Assembly: GCF_023715535.1 (NCBI RefSeq)
Contig: NZ_JAMBOI010000001.1
Coordinates: 62,001 to 126,000, forward strand
Length of the DNA stretch: 64,000 nucleotides
Origin: Sporosarcina luteola
GTDB lineage: Bacteria; Bacillota; Bacilli; Bacillales_A; Planococcaceae
Reading direction: 5' to 3'
Each line of letters starts with the position of its first letter. Position 1 is the stretch's first letter. The notes below the pieces were generated by a model. It had not been told where the DNA came from and did no database searches. It saw only the letters and a list, made by a program, of their open reading frames with translations. A program made the position numbers and the translations under genes. This document shows, one piece after another, positions 25,023 to 33,509 of this stretch.

Positions 25023-26585
25023 TCATTTAATAGTGACTGGCAATCTACCATTGATGGATGTTTTTCCTGCTAAATACTGAGCGACTACTTCAAAGGCGGA
25101 CTCTGTAAATTCGTATGTGCAGATCACCCGGTTTGCATTAGAGAAATACGCAGCATCATATGGCGACCGGACGGCAACGACATCGACCGGCTTCCCGCTA
25201 GCCAATAATTCACCGACGAGTTGCCGCTGGTTTTCATGTTTATCGGCATTCAACGTCAACACGATGATATGGTCATACTTGCCCGCGAGTTCTGTCATAT
25301 CAATATCAGCCGGACCTTCGCCGGAGATCTCCATCGATACTACATTCCCATGAACCTTTTTCAACTGCTCCGCCATCGTCAACGTTGCATACCGTTTATC
25401 CTCGACCATCATTGCGTATTCGTTTTTCGGATGAATGAGCAGTACACGGTCCTCCGCCGCAATCATAATTCCCGGACCTTTCACTTCCGTAATTCCTTGC
25501 TCGTAAATCTCATTCATTTCCTTATGATGCTTTTCGGAACCGACAAATTCAGCAACTGTGTTGTTCGAATCGATTTCTTCCCATGACGTGTATTTCCGCG
25601 CGAGTTTTTCGATCCTTTCAATGGATTCCTCGATCCGCCGCTCTGAAATCCGGCCGCTCTCCACAGCTTCCGCCAATCGAAATACCGCCTGCTCCTGCAG
25701 ATCATGCAAATGGGATACCATCACGAAGTCCACACCCGCCTCAACCGCCTGCACGCAACCTTCCACCGTTCCGATCCTTTTCGCAATCGCATCCATTTCC
25801 ATGCAATCCGTCGTAATGACGCCATCGAAGCCTAGCTGCTCCCGGAGAAGTCCCGTCATGACCGAGTGTGATAACGTCGCTGGGACATTCTCTTTTTTCT
25901 CCAAAGCCGGAAAATAGACATGCGCGCTCATGATGGCATCCGCACCAGCCGCCATGCATTCTTTGAAAGGCACAAGTTCAACAGCATGCAGCCTCTCAAG
26001 ATCATGATGAATGACAGGCAAGTCGAGATGGGAATCGACACTCGTATCGCCGTGGCCCGGGAAATGTTTCAACGTCGTCATGACCCCCGCCTCTTGCATT
26101 CCTTGCATCAAACTCTTCGCCATTTCCGCTACATTCGAAGTGTCTTCTCCGAAGGACCGGACGCCGATGACAGGATTTTCCGGGTTATTGTTAATGTCCA
26201 CGACAGGCGACAAATTCCAGTTGATGCCGAGCGCTTTCAATTCCTTGCCGGTCATGAATCCAGCCTTTTTGGCATTCATTGGATCATTTGTCGCTCCAAG
26301 CAGCATCGCGCCGGGAATAATCGTCGTCCCTTCCCCGAGTCGCCTGACGACGCCGTTTTCCTGATCGATGCAAATGAGCAAAGGTGTTTTATAACCCGCC
26401 TTCCTTGCCTCAGTCTGGAGGCTATTCGTCAAGGCGAGAATCTCTGCAGGCGTGCCGATATTCCTCCCGAAAAGGATGATTCCTCCAATATGATAACTGT
26501 GAATCAAATGCTTAATTTCTTCCGACATCGTAATCCCTTTAAATCCGGCAATCATCAATCGGCCGACTTTCTTTTGCAATTTCAT
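25023..26585 (-). CDS. nagZ: Beta-N-acetylglucosaminidase NagZ (GH3), no signal peptide
   Basis: 520 residues. The GH3 barrel (about 1-330) has the NagZ catalytic loop KHFPGHGDTSVDSH near 170 (Asp-His dyad) and the nucleophile region FDGVITTDCMEMDAI near 262; a C-terminal domain (about 350-520) follows as in the Bacillus enzyme. It removes GlcNAc from the non-reducing end of muropeptides. B. subtilis NagZ is secreted, but here the chain begins MKLQKKVGRLMIAGFKG with no signal peptide, so cytoplasmic action is inferred. It is the last gene of the spoIID-kinase operon; ATAGGGGGAG precedes the ATG. Confidence 0.92.
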   Translation of the reverse strand: MKLQKKVGRLMIAGFKGITMSEEIKHLIHSYHIGGIILFGRNIGTPAEILALTNSLQTEARKAGYKTPLLICIDQENGVVRRLGEGTTIIPGAMLLGATNDPMNAKKAGFMTGKELKALGINWNLSPVVDINNNPENPVIGVRSFGEDTSNVAEMAKSLMQGMQEAGVMTTLKHFPGHGDTSVDSHLDLPVIHHDLERLHAVELVPFKECMAAGADAIMSAHVYFPALEKKENVPATLSHSVMTGLLREQLGFDGVITTDCMEMDAIAKRIGTVEGCVQAVEAGVDFVMVSHLHDLQEQAVFRLAEAVESGRISERRIEESIERIEKLARKYTSWEEIDSNNTVAEFVGSEKHHKEMNEIYEQGITEVKGPGIMIAAEDRVLLIHPKNEYAMMVEDKRYATLTMAEQLKKVHGNVVSMEISGEGPADIDMTELAGKYDHIIVLTLNADKHENQRQLVGELLASGKPVDVVAVRSPYDAAYFSNANRVICTYEFTESAFEVVAQYLAGKTSINGRLPVTIK

Positions 26586-26614
26586 GCTGCTCCCCCTATT
26601 CGAATCTCTTCTTC

Positions 26615-27322
26615 TTAAATCGGGAACCCCGGGATATGCCCTTCCTTTCTTACATGCAGCCCCCTAGAATTCTTTAACGTTTGCGCATACGTCGTGCGGA
26701 CTAGACAGCCGCGCATCGTTCCTAGCGCTTTATAATAATCAAAGTAGCGGAAACTCGTGGAATTCATTATGAACCAATAGCAAGATAACGCCTCCAAATA
26801 AGCGTCGAATGAATCCGTCACATCGACGTAAATATCCGGCTCATACCCGTCCATGTCTTCCCAGTTCTCACTATGGAACACGCGGCGCAAACCGTGCGGC
26901 GGCAATCCATCGAGATCGAATCCGGGCAAGGAAGCTTTCAGCCATGCATCCTGCACAATCTTTTGGCAAAGTGCATGATCAGGATGCATGCTGTTCTCCC
27001 AATGCGTAATGACGAATTCCGGCTTCTCCCGCCGGAAAATTGTCGCCACTTCTTTGACAATCTCTTCATTGAACGTCAACTCGGCATCCCTGTGCGAAAG
27101 TGTGATGCTCGTCCCGCCTAAAACAGCCGCTGCAGCCTCAGCCTCTCGGATCTTTTGTAGACGGTACTCTTCCACATCTATATGCGGCGGGGCTCCCTTC
27201 TCCCCGGCTGTTAAATGAAGGAACGTCACCCGATAACCCGCTTGTGCATATTTATGTGCGATTGCGCCGGCCTGGATCTCCCCATCCCCGCAATGCGCTC
27301 CGACAATTAAGACACTCTGCAA
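26615..27322 (-). CDS. PIG-L/LmbE-family deacetylase-like protein with altered active site
   Basis: 235 residues. The family normally carries H-x-D-D-x-E at the start of the fold; here the block is GAHCGDGEIQAG (8-19). The His and second Asp (zinc ligands in MshB/BshB) remain, but the first Asp, the general base, is Gly. The third zinc ligand is present in HPDHALC. The substrate is unknown; relatives deacetylate GlcNAc-containing molecules, which fits the cluster, but activity is in doubt. The start is TTG 27322 after GGGGGAAATTAG. It lies 12 nt after the AmiE-like gene. Confidence 0.8.
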   Translation of the reverse strand: MQSVLIVGAHCGDGEIQAGAIAHKYAQAGYRVTFLHLTAGEKGAPPHIDVEEYRLQKIREAEAAAAVLGGTSITLSHRDAELTFNEEIVKEVATIFRREKPEFVITHWENSMHPDHALCQKIVQDAWLKASLPGFDLDGLPPHGLRRVFHSENWEDMDGYEPDIYVDVTDSFDAYLEALSCYWFIMNSTSFRYFDYYKALGTMRGCLVRTTYAQTLKNSRGLHVRKEGHIPGFPI

Positions 27323-27334
27323 ACTAATTTCCCC

Positions 27335-28387
27335 CTATGAGAACAATGATGTATAGATGATATTATGTAAGCGGGGCCGCAAGCGGAGCATGGCAAGATG
27401 TCTTCCGAAATACACCCGGTTCGTCAGCAGCATGACCGTCAATTCCCTTTCCGGATCGATATAGAAGCTCGTTCCGGTGAATCCCGTATGTCCATACGTA
27501 CCTTGCGACATTAAATCACCTGCCGGACTCGCCCCACTCCCTTTCAATTGCCATCCGAGACCTCTGCTTTCGTCGGCAAACGGCGTAAAATTCCGCCGTG
27601 AGACCGCAAGCCAATGCGGATCCAGGATTTTCTTCCCTTCATGCATCCCGTCGCTCTCAAGCATCTTCGTGAAAACGGATAATTCCTCCATCGTTGAGAA
27701 CAATCCCGCATGGCCGCTTATGCCGCCCATGAATTCCGTATTATCATCGTGGACGATTCCATATTTATGGCTTCGCAAATGATCGTAATACTCGGTCGGT
27801 GCATACCGCTGCCGCTCAAACGCCGGTTTATATCCGGTATCCTTCATTCCCATCGGCTCAAATAAATGCTGCTGGGCATATTCGTCAATTTTTTGCCCGG
27901 TGACCTTTTCGATAATTTCCATCAGTAGAATGAACCCGAGGTCGCTATAGATGACTTCGGTATCCGGTACATATTCTAGCTTTTCCTCATCTATTTCCTT
28001 CAGCACTTGTGCGGCAGAAAGCCTTCTTTCAAAAAACGGCCGATGGGCAATCAACCCCGAAGAATGGGTGAGCAGCTGTTTGATCGTCACGCTTTCTTTC
28101 CCATGCTTTTGAAATGAAGGGATGAACGTCGCGACCTTATCATGCAAATGTATTTCACCCGCTTCACATAATTGCAAGATGGCAGGCAATGTCACCATCA
28201 CTTTCGTCAACGACGCCATGTCGAATAGATGACTGCTCGTTAACGGCACCTTATCTTCTTCCAAACTGTTCGTCCCGAGTGCTTCATCGAGAACGATTTC
28301 CCCTTTATGCCGGACGCGGATGACTGCACCTGGTGTCACTTGCAGATCAATTTCACGCCGTAAAAACGTCCGGACCTCTTCTATCAT
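27335..28387 (-). CDS. amiE: AmiE/YbbE-like serine hydrolase (class C beta-lactamase fold), no signal peptide
   Basis: 350 residues with the SxxK motif SLTK (in MASLTKVM, near 59), the second motif YSDLG near 146 and a third-box region HTGFTGTSF near 303. B. subtilis YbbE/AmiE, of the same family and also next to nagZ and namZ, removes the stem peptide from MurNAc after NagZ has acted. No signal peptide is present, so MurNAc-peptide would be trimmed in the cytoplasm. An esterase or DD-peptidase role is the alternative. It lies 5 nt from the GNAT gene. Confidence 0.78.
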   Translation of the reverse strand: MIEEVRTFLRREIDLQVTPGAVIRVRHKGEIVLDEALGTNSLEEDKVPLTSSHLFDMASLTKVMVTLPAILQLCEAGEIHLHDKVATFIPSFQKHGKESVTIKQLLTHSSGLIAHRPFFERRLSAAQVLKEIDEEKLEYVPDTEVIYSDLGFILLMEIIEKVTGQKIDEYAQQHLFEPMGMKDTGYKPAFERQRYAPTEYYDHLRSHKYGIVHDDNTEFMGGISGHAGLFSTMEELSVFTKMLESDGMHEGKKILDPHWLAVSRRNFTPFADESRGLGWQLKGSGASPAGDLMSQGTYGHTGFTGTSFYIDPERELTVMLLTNRVYFGRHLAMLRLRPRLHNIIYTSLFS

Positions 28388-28392
28388 TCATT

Positions 28393-29349
28393 TCACACCT
28401 CCACTATTTTCGTCATCGACTGATACTGCTTCCAAGGTTTAAAACCGAGCTTTTCATAGAAAGAAACGAGCTGCGTCCAATCGATGACGATGTCCGTCAT
28501 TCCCCTACCGATCAATTCATTCGCCGCAGCCTTCACTAAATCGATTCCAAAATGATTCCCACGAATTTCTCGGTCAATCCCTAAAGGGCCGATGCCGCCC
28601 ATCTCTCCGTCGCATAATGCCGACCAATAGACATTTTGTGCAATGAGTGGAGACTGCGGATCATTCAACCGACAGAATCCTTTCAATTCACTATCCACGA
28701 AAAACCCCATGAACTCTCTTCCCGTACCGCCAATCATTTCGTAATGAAGTGCTTCATAATGCCATCTGCCTGGAAAGACGCGTTCCAAAAACTGCAGCAG
28801 CAAAGGAATGTCTTTTTTCGTCAACAGACGATAATGCTCGCTCGGGTTCATCAGCCTATAGAGCCCCCTACCGCTTACATCCTTTATCAAATCCGTTTCA
28901 ACCCCGCCCGTGATGTATCCTTGCTTTTCAAACCAGCTGATTGTTGATTTGTCTTCAAGTGGAATACCTGGAAAGTAATGCCACGGATCACGCCCTAATC
29001 GGATTTCATCAACTCCGGCGTTAATGAGTGCCTGTTCCCCCTTTTTTAGAAGTTCCGAACCGATCCCTTCGTTACGGAACGACTTTTCGACAAGCATGCA
29101 TTGAATCCATCCGACCTTCTCCGGCATCCGGACGTCAAGCTCTTCCATATACCGCTTGCCTATGATGATTCCACGCAGCTTTCCTCCCTCCACGACGGCG
29201 AGCGAGCCTTCTTGAAGCACATTCGGCTCATTCGTTGTGTTTTGATTCCATAACGAGATGCTCATTGGAAAACGGTCGCCGATTTCCTCATTCCACAGCC
29301 TGACAATATCAGTGACATGGACTTCGGATAAAGGCACGACGACAGTCAT
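28393..29349 (-). CDS. Tandem GNAT-domain acetyltransferase (second copy)
   Basis: 318 residues with two GNAT halves: VEKSFRNEGIGSELLKKGEQ (about 87-106) and IDREIRGNHFGIDLVKAAAN (about 249-268). It has the same length and architecture as the protein at 17125-18081 but low sequence identity by eye. It overlaps the start region of the sugar-kinase gene by 4 nt, so the two are coupled. A role in acylating or de-toxifying an amino-sugar intermediate is only inferred from position. Confidence 0.75.
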   Translation of the reverse strand: MTVVVPLSEVHVTDIVRLWNEEIGDRFPMSISLWNQNTTNEPNVLQEGSLAVVEGGKLRGIIIGKRYMEELDVRMPEKVGWIQCMLVEKSFRNEGIGSELLKKGEQALINAGVDEIRLGRDPWHYFPGIPLEDKSTISWFEKQGYITGGVETDLIKDVSGRGLYRLMNPSEHYRLLTKKDIPLLLQFLERVFPGRWHYEALHYEMIGGTGREFMGFFVDSELKGFCRLNDPQSPLIAQNVYWSALCDGEMGGIGPLGIDREIRGNHFGIDLVKAAANELIGRGMTDIVIDWTQLVSFYEKLGFKPWKQYQSMTKIVEV

Positions 29350-30329
29350 GGCGTCACCTTCTCTTGAAGCTGTTCATTCATCCGGTTGGCGAAACCCGGA
29401 TTGATGGCCGTTTGCTTTACCGCTAATCCCGCAAGAACCGCCCCTCCGACAGGCGGTACTTGAGTCGTTTGAAAAGTGGCATTCGGAATGGAATGACGGG
29501 CCAACTCTCGGAACCGCGAGATAAATAGCTTCTCATCAGTGAAAACGCCTCCAGACAGGATGATCGCTGTCGGATGATTTTCATCGAATAAACGACGATG
29601 GCAAGCTTCGATGGAATGCATCATTTCCTTGCATCCCTTCTCAACTATCCATTTCGAAACGGCGTCATCCGCCTTGGCCTCCTGCATGACTAGGCGTGCA
29701 AGAGGCGCGACGACCGAACGCGGGTGTTCGTTTCCGTATACTTTTGCAATAATATCCGGGACGTTTTGTACAGCAAAATACTCCGTGACCCGATCCGTTA
29801 AGCTTGTGCCCGCGCCGCGATTATCAAAAGAACGGAATACCGCTTTCAACGCTTCATTACCTAAATAAAACCCGCTTCCTTCATCATCAAATAAATAACC
29901 CCAACCGCCTGAACGGGCGATTTCGCCATCTTCATTAATGCCTAATGTGACGGCGCCAGTACCGGCAATCTGGACAATGCCAGGTCCGCCGAGCGTGCCG
30001 GAATACAGTGCATTGAACGCATCGTTGCGGACGGTGACTTTCGTTCCGACGGGCAGCCCACGTGCCAACAGAGCTGCCACTTCTGCATCGCGTCCACTTT
30101 CCCCGACACCCGCAATACCTGCAAAACAGACGGACAGTTGAGCGAAAATAATATCGTTCTGCTTTTTCAACTCTTTCATCAATCCGCTAAGCACTTCTTC
30201 GAATTCCGACTGCTGCAACGTGTTCGGATTGCTCCGTCCGGTTACCGCATGCATGTAAACGTTTCCAAGTTCATCGGCAACAAGCCCCGTCGTCCTGGTG
30301 CCCCCGCCGTCAATTCCTAATACATACAT
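29346..30329 (-). CDS. BadF/BadG-family amino-sugar kinase (GlcNAc/MurNAc kinase-like)
   Basis: 327 residues with the ASKHA fold: GIDGGGTRTTGLVADELGN (5-23, phosphate 1), FAGIAGVGESGRDAEV near 70, IAGTGAVTLGI near 120 (phosphate 2), GGWGYLFDDEGSGFYLG near 139-155 and the adenosine motif ILSGGVFTDEKL. This is the family of mammalian GlcNAc kinase and clostridial MurK, which phosphorylates MurNAc and GlcNAc. It is the only candidate here to phosphorylate the free sugars released by NamZ and NagZ. Confidence 0.85.
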   Translation of the reverse strand: MYVLGIDGGGTRTTGLVADELGNVYMHAVTGRSNPNTLQQSEFEEVLSGLMKELKKQNDIIFAQLSVCFAGIAGVGESGRDAEVAALLARGLPVGTKVTVRNDAFNALYSGTLGGPGIVQIAGTGAVTLGINEDGEIARSGGWGYLFDDEGSGFYLGNEALKAVFRSFDNRGAGTSLTDRVTEYFAVQNVPDIIAKVYGNEHPRSVVAPLARLVMQEAKADDAVSKWIVEKGCKEMMHSIEACHRRLFDENHPTAIILSGGVFTDEKLFISRFRELARHSIPNATFQTTQVPPVGGAVLAGLAVKQTAINPGFANRMNEQLQEKVTP

Positions 30330-30359
30330 TTGCTGACTACCGCCCTTTTCAATGATGAA

Positions 30360-31934
30360 TTAATATCTAGTCTCTAAATCGATTCCCGTGTAGAAATGCT
30401 TCAAAATCACATCATACGTATATCCTTTTTCAGCCATTCCGACTGCTCCAACTTGGGACATTCCGACGCCATGACCCCATCCCCCGCCGTCCACTTTATA
30501 ACCGATTGTCTCTTCCGTTTCCTCATCCTTGATCGGCTCGATGATGAACAACGTACTTAACAAAACTGCTGGCGTGCCATTCGCATTAATATATTGGAGT
30601 GCCCAACGGATGCGATCCTTATATTCGTAGAACGTACCGTTTTCCGTGACGAATTCAATTTCGGCCGCGCGACCCGAGCTGGAGCGTTCTATCACATTGA
30701 TCTCCAACACTCGGCCGACTTCTGCATTGAAGTAGGTTCCAACTATTTGGCTGATTTCTTCTGCTGTCCATTCGAAGTGCCAACGATAATATTTGGACCA
30801 ATCCGCCTCGAAATCGCCCGTCTTCACTTCACGCAATGATTCACCTGCGCCGGTTTTCTTGTAAATGTCCAACGCTGGTACGTATTTCAGATCATTCCCT
30901 TTCTGTGCAACATGCTTCGCCCTCAAGTAAGGAGTCGCTTCTGAAGCCCATACATCTTCATTATTCGCTGTGAATCCGCCGCTCGTTGAATGGAAGACCG
31001 CTGTAATGAGTTTGCCTTCATACGTGGCGACAATGCCTCTTGTTCCGTCGACAGCTTCATTGGATATCGGATGTTCCGCTCCAAATCCGCCATACACTTG
31101 GTCGGAAGTCGTCGGCAATAGATCATAGCCGTCCGCGCTCCGCTTGCCCAAATTGGATAAAGCGTACGTCCGTGCAGCAATCGCCTGCGCTTTTTGTGCC
31201 TCGACTTCCGCATATGGAACCGGTGGAAGCTCACGAGGGACGACACCGTATAAATAGTGCTCGACGCTCAATACATTGATGCCCGCTAAAGTCCCGCTGC
31301 TATTGAAGCCGACTTCCGCGATGCCGCGATACGTTTGCCCGTTAATTTTGACAAAACCGGAAGGAGCTGCTACTTGAACTGGATTTGCAGTCTCCTTCTC
31401 TTCCCCGTTTTTCGTCACTTTCAATTGTGTTTCGCCTTCCGCAATCGTCACCACTTTCCAGAACGCGTCACTAGCTGCCAATCCTTTGGAGACGACTTCA
31501 TCCTTAAATGCAGTTCTTACCGCAAAAGAGGCATCTGCCGGAAATTCGCCCAGATACAAACGCCAACCGCCGTTATAGTCTTCAACGTGCGTCGGATATC
31601 CTTCGGCGTGCGCCCGTCGAAGCCAGTCATCTAGATAGGCTTGACTCGTTGTGAATGCTACTTGCAGCCTGAAATGGCTTTGAACAGTAGAAGCTGAGCC
31701 GAGTTCCACATACACTTCTTCATCCGCTCCGGTAAATAAAACCTCCCCAGTATACTTGTCGATCAATTCAAAAGCACCTTGCCCGCTGACAGTCAATGCT
31801 CCGACACTCGGCACTACTCCAATCCGGATTGTCGGATCATCGCCTGTTTGCGCAGACGCAATTTGCCCACCTAGCCCTTGGAAAAACAATGTACACGCCA
31901 ATACAGCTATGGCTACATACTTCAGAACTTTCAT
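30360..31934 (-). CDS. SpoIID/LytB-domain secreted protein, lytic transglycosylase-like
   Basis: About 524 residues: signal peptide (ending near ASAQ), a SPOR-like segment (VAFTTSQAYLDDWLRRAH... with EDYNGGWRLYLGEF) and a SpoIID domain with YLYGVVPRELPPVPYAEVEA, whose Glu corresponds to the catalytic Glu of SpoIID, then QAIAARTYALSN and GGGWGHGVGMSQVGA. SpoIID is a lytic transglycosylase that leaves 1,6-anhydroMurNAc ends. It is much longer than SpoIID itself (about 340 residues). I prefer ATG 31934, with AGAGAGG 12 nt upstream; a longer frame to TTG 31979 has no ribosome binding site. Confidence 0.82.
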   Translation of the reverse strand: MKVLKYVAIAVLACTLFFQGLGGQIASAQTGDDPTIRIGVVPSVGALTVSGQGAFELIDKYTGEVLFTGADEEVYVELGSASTVQSHFRLQVAFTTSQAYLDDWLRRAHAEGYPTHVEDYNGGWRLYLGEFPADASFAVRTAFKDEVVSKGLAASDAFWKVVTIAEGETQLKVTKNGEEKETANPVQVAAPSGFVKINGQTYRGIAEVGFNSSGTLAGINVLSVEHYLYGVVPRELPPVPYAEVEAQKAQAIAARTYALSNLGKRSADGYDLLPTTSDQVYGGFGAEHPISNEAVDGTRGIVATYEGKLITAVFHSTSGGFTANNEDVWASEATPYLRAKHVAQKGNDLKYVPALDIYKKTGAGESLREVKTGDFEADWSKYYRWHFEWTAEEISQIVGTYFNAEVGRVLEINVIERSSSGRAAEIEFVTENGTFYEYKDRIRWALQYINANGTPAVLLSTLFIIEPIKDEETEETIGYKVDGGGWGHGVGMSQVGAVGMAEKGYTYDVILKHFYTGIDLETRY

Positions 31935-32030
31935 CCAGTTGCTCATCCTCTCTATTATTACAATTTTCGTTGCTACCAATAGAGATTCGACGAAGTTATG
32001 AAATTACCTTTTAAATTATTTAACTATTTC

Positions 32031-32051
32031 CGATATTTAATTTCAGAAGAG
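32031..32051. repeat. 20-nt sequence shared with the anmK promoter
   Basis: GATATTTAATTTCAGAAGAG occurs here on the plus strand (from about 32032) and again on the minus strand at the anmK promoter (about 24970-24989). One copy forms the -35/-10 spacer of that promoter; the copy here is not flanked by promoter boxes. Confidence 0.6.
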
Positions 32052-32068
32052 TAAAGGCTAGTTTTAGG

Positions 32069-32280
32069 AATGGACCCTGGAGTAGAGAGAATGGGCCCTT
32101 GCTCAATAGAATGGACCCTGAAGCTTGATGAATGGACCTTGAAGCTGAAAGAATGGACCCTTAGAGCCACTTAATGATTCTTAGATGAAATAATGGAGCT
32201 CTAGTGTAAAGTTCTCGTTCTGGTGCAATGAGTTCTCGTTTAGTCCTGAAGACTTCTCGTTCATGCAATCAATGGAACCC
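32069..32280. repeat. Tandem array B: 20-21-bp units with two successive cores
   Basis: AATGGACCCT or close variants start at 32069, 32090, 32110, 32131, 32152, 32173 (degenerate) and 32192 (degenerate). TTCTCGTT then starts at 32212, 32233 and 32254, and AATGGAACCC returns at 32271. Intervals are 19-21 bp, mostly 21, except the last (17). The core changes but the period continues. The array lies between the terminator of the second UgpC gene and the SpoIID-domain gene. Confidence 0.85.
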
Positions 32281-32285
32281 TACAC

Positions 32286-32321
32286 AAAAAGGGCCGCTCC
32301 TTCTAATGAAGCAACCCCTTT
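32286..32321 (-). terminator. Terminator of the second UgpC-type ATPase gene
   Basis: On the minus strand a GGGGTTGCTTC / GAAGGAGCGGCCC hairpin with some mismatches is followed by TTTTT. It lies about 25 nt after the stop codon and before repeat array B. Confidence 0.7.
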
Positions 32322-32345
32322 TAAAGACGCATCTATTCTCACCTT

Positions 32346-33491
32346 TCAACTCGTTTCAACAAGTTCCGCAGCTTTCTGCACGGGACGTATACGAAGCTCC
32401 GTTTCCTTATCGAAGAAATGGACTTTATCCATCACAAAAGCAAGATTCACGTGCTCGCCGGGACGGATCGCCGTTTCCGCACTTAAACGAGCGACGAATT
32501 TCTGCCCTTCCAAACTGGAGTACACCATCGTCTCGGCACCCGTCAGCTCAGATACATCCACTTGAATGGAAACGTTGGATCTCGTTCCGCTTCCATTGCC
32601 GCCAGCTGTTCCCACTATAGCTTCCTCGATATGCTCAGGCCGGATTCCGATAATCGCTTCTTTTCCGATATAACCAAGTCCGCGCAGCAGCTCCATTTGG
32701 CTTCTGGGAATAGACAACCTTGTGTCGCCTATTCGAAACGAACCTTCATGAACGATTCCCTCGAAAAAATTCATCGCAGGCGATCCGATGAATCCGCCGA
32801 CAAACACATTTTCCGGATGTTCATACACTTCCTTAGGTGAACCGATTTGCTGGATGAATCCGTCTTTCATTACGACGAGCCGCGTAGCCATCGTCATCGC
32901 TTCCGTCTGGTCATGTGTCACATAGATTGTCGTCGTTTTCAACCGTTGGTGGAGCATCGCGATTTCCGCCCGCATTTGCACACGGAGTTTTGCATCCAAG
33001 TTGGACAAAGGCTCATCCATAAGAAACACTTGTGCATCGCGCACAATCGCCCTTCCTAACGCGACACGCTGTCGTTGCCCGCCGGATAGTGCTTTCGGTT
33101 TTCTATCCAATAATTCCTCCAGTCCCAAAATCCTCGCTGCATTCATAACCCGTCGATTAATTTCCTCCTTAGGAAACTTTCTGTTCTTTAAACCGAAGGC
33201 CATATTGCCATACACCGTCATATGCGGATACAGTGCGTAGTTCTGAAAAACCATTGCGATATCCCGATCTTTCGGTGCAACATCATTGACCCTTTTCCCA
33301 TTAATATAAATGCTTCCGGACGTAATTTCCTCAAGCCCCGCAATCATCCGAAGTGTCGTCGACTTCCCGCAACCTGAAGGGCCGACAAATACGATGAACT
33401 CCTCGTCTTTGATATGCAGGTGAAAATCAGACACAGCGGTTACATTCTTATCGAATTCCTTATAAATATGTTCCAAAATCAACTCTGCCAT
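32346..33491 (-). CDS. Sugar ABC transporter ATPase, UgpC/MsmX type (second copy)
   Basis: 381 residues with [46 protein letters not shown] and the MalK-type regulatory tail. It is very similar to the ATPase at 13203-14303 through the nucleotide-binding domain. It ends the second sugar ABC operon, 18 nt after the HAD gene, and so has its own transporter. Confidence 0.9.
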   Translation of the reverse strand: MAELILEHIYKEFDKNVTAVSDFHLHIKDEEFIVFVGPSGCGKSTTLRMIAGLEEITSGSIYINGKRVNDVAPKDRDIAMVFQNYALYPHMTVYGNMAFGLKNRKFPKEEINRRVMNAARILGLEELLDRKPKALSGGQRQRVALGRAIVRDAQVFLMDEPLSNLDAKLRVQMRAEIAMLHQRLKTTTIYVTHDQTEAMTMATRLVVMKDGFIQQIGSPKEVYEHPENVFVGGFIGSPAMNFFEGIVHEGSFRIGDTRLSIPRSQMELLRGLGYIGKEAIIGIRPEHIEEAIVGTAGGNGSGTRSNVSIQVDVSELTGAETMVYSSLEGQKFVARLSAETAIRPGEHVNLAFVMDKVHFFDKETELRIRPVQKAAELVETS

Positions 33492-33509
33492 TTCGCACCT
33501 CTCCTTTAG

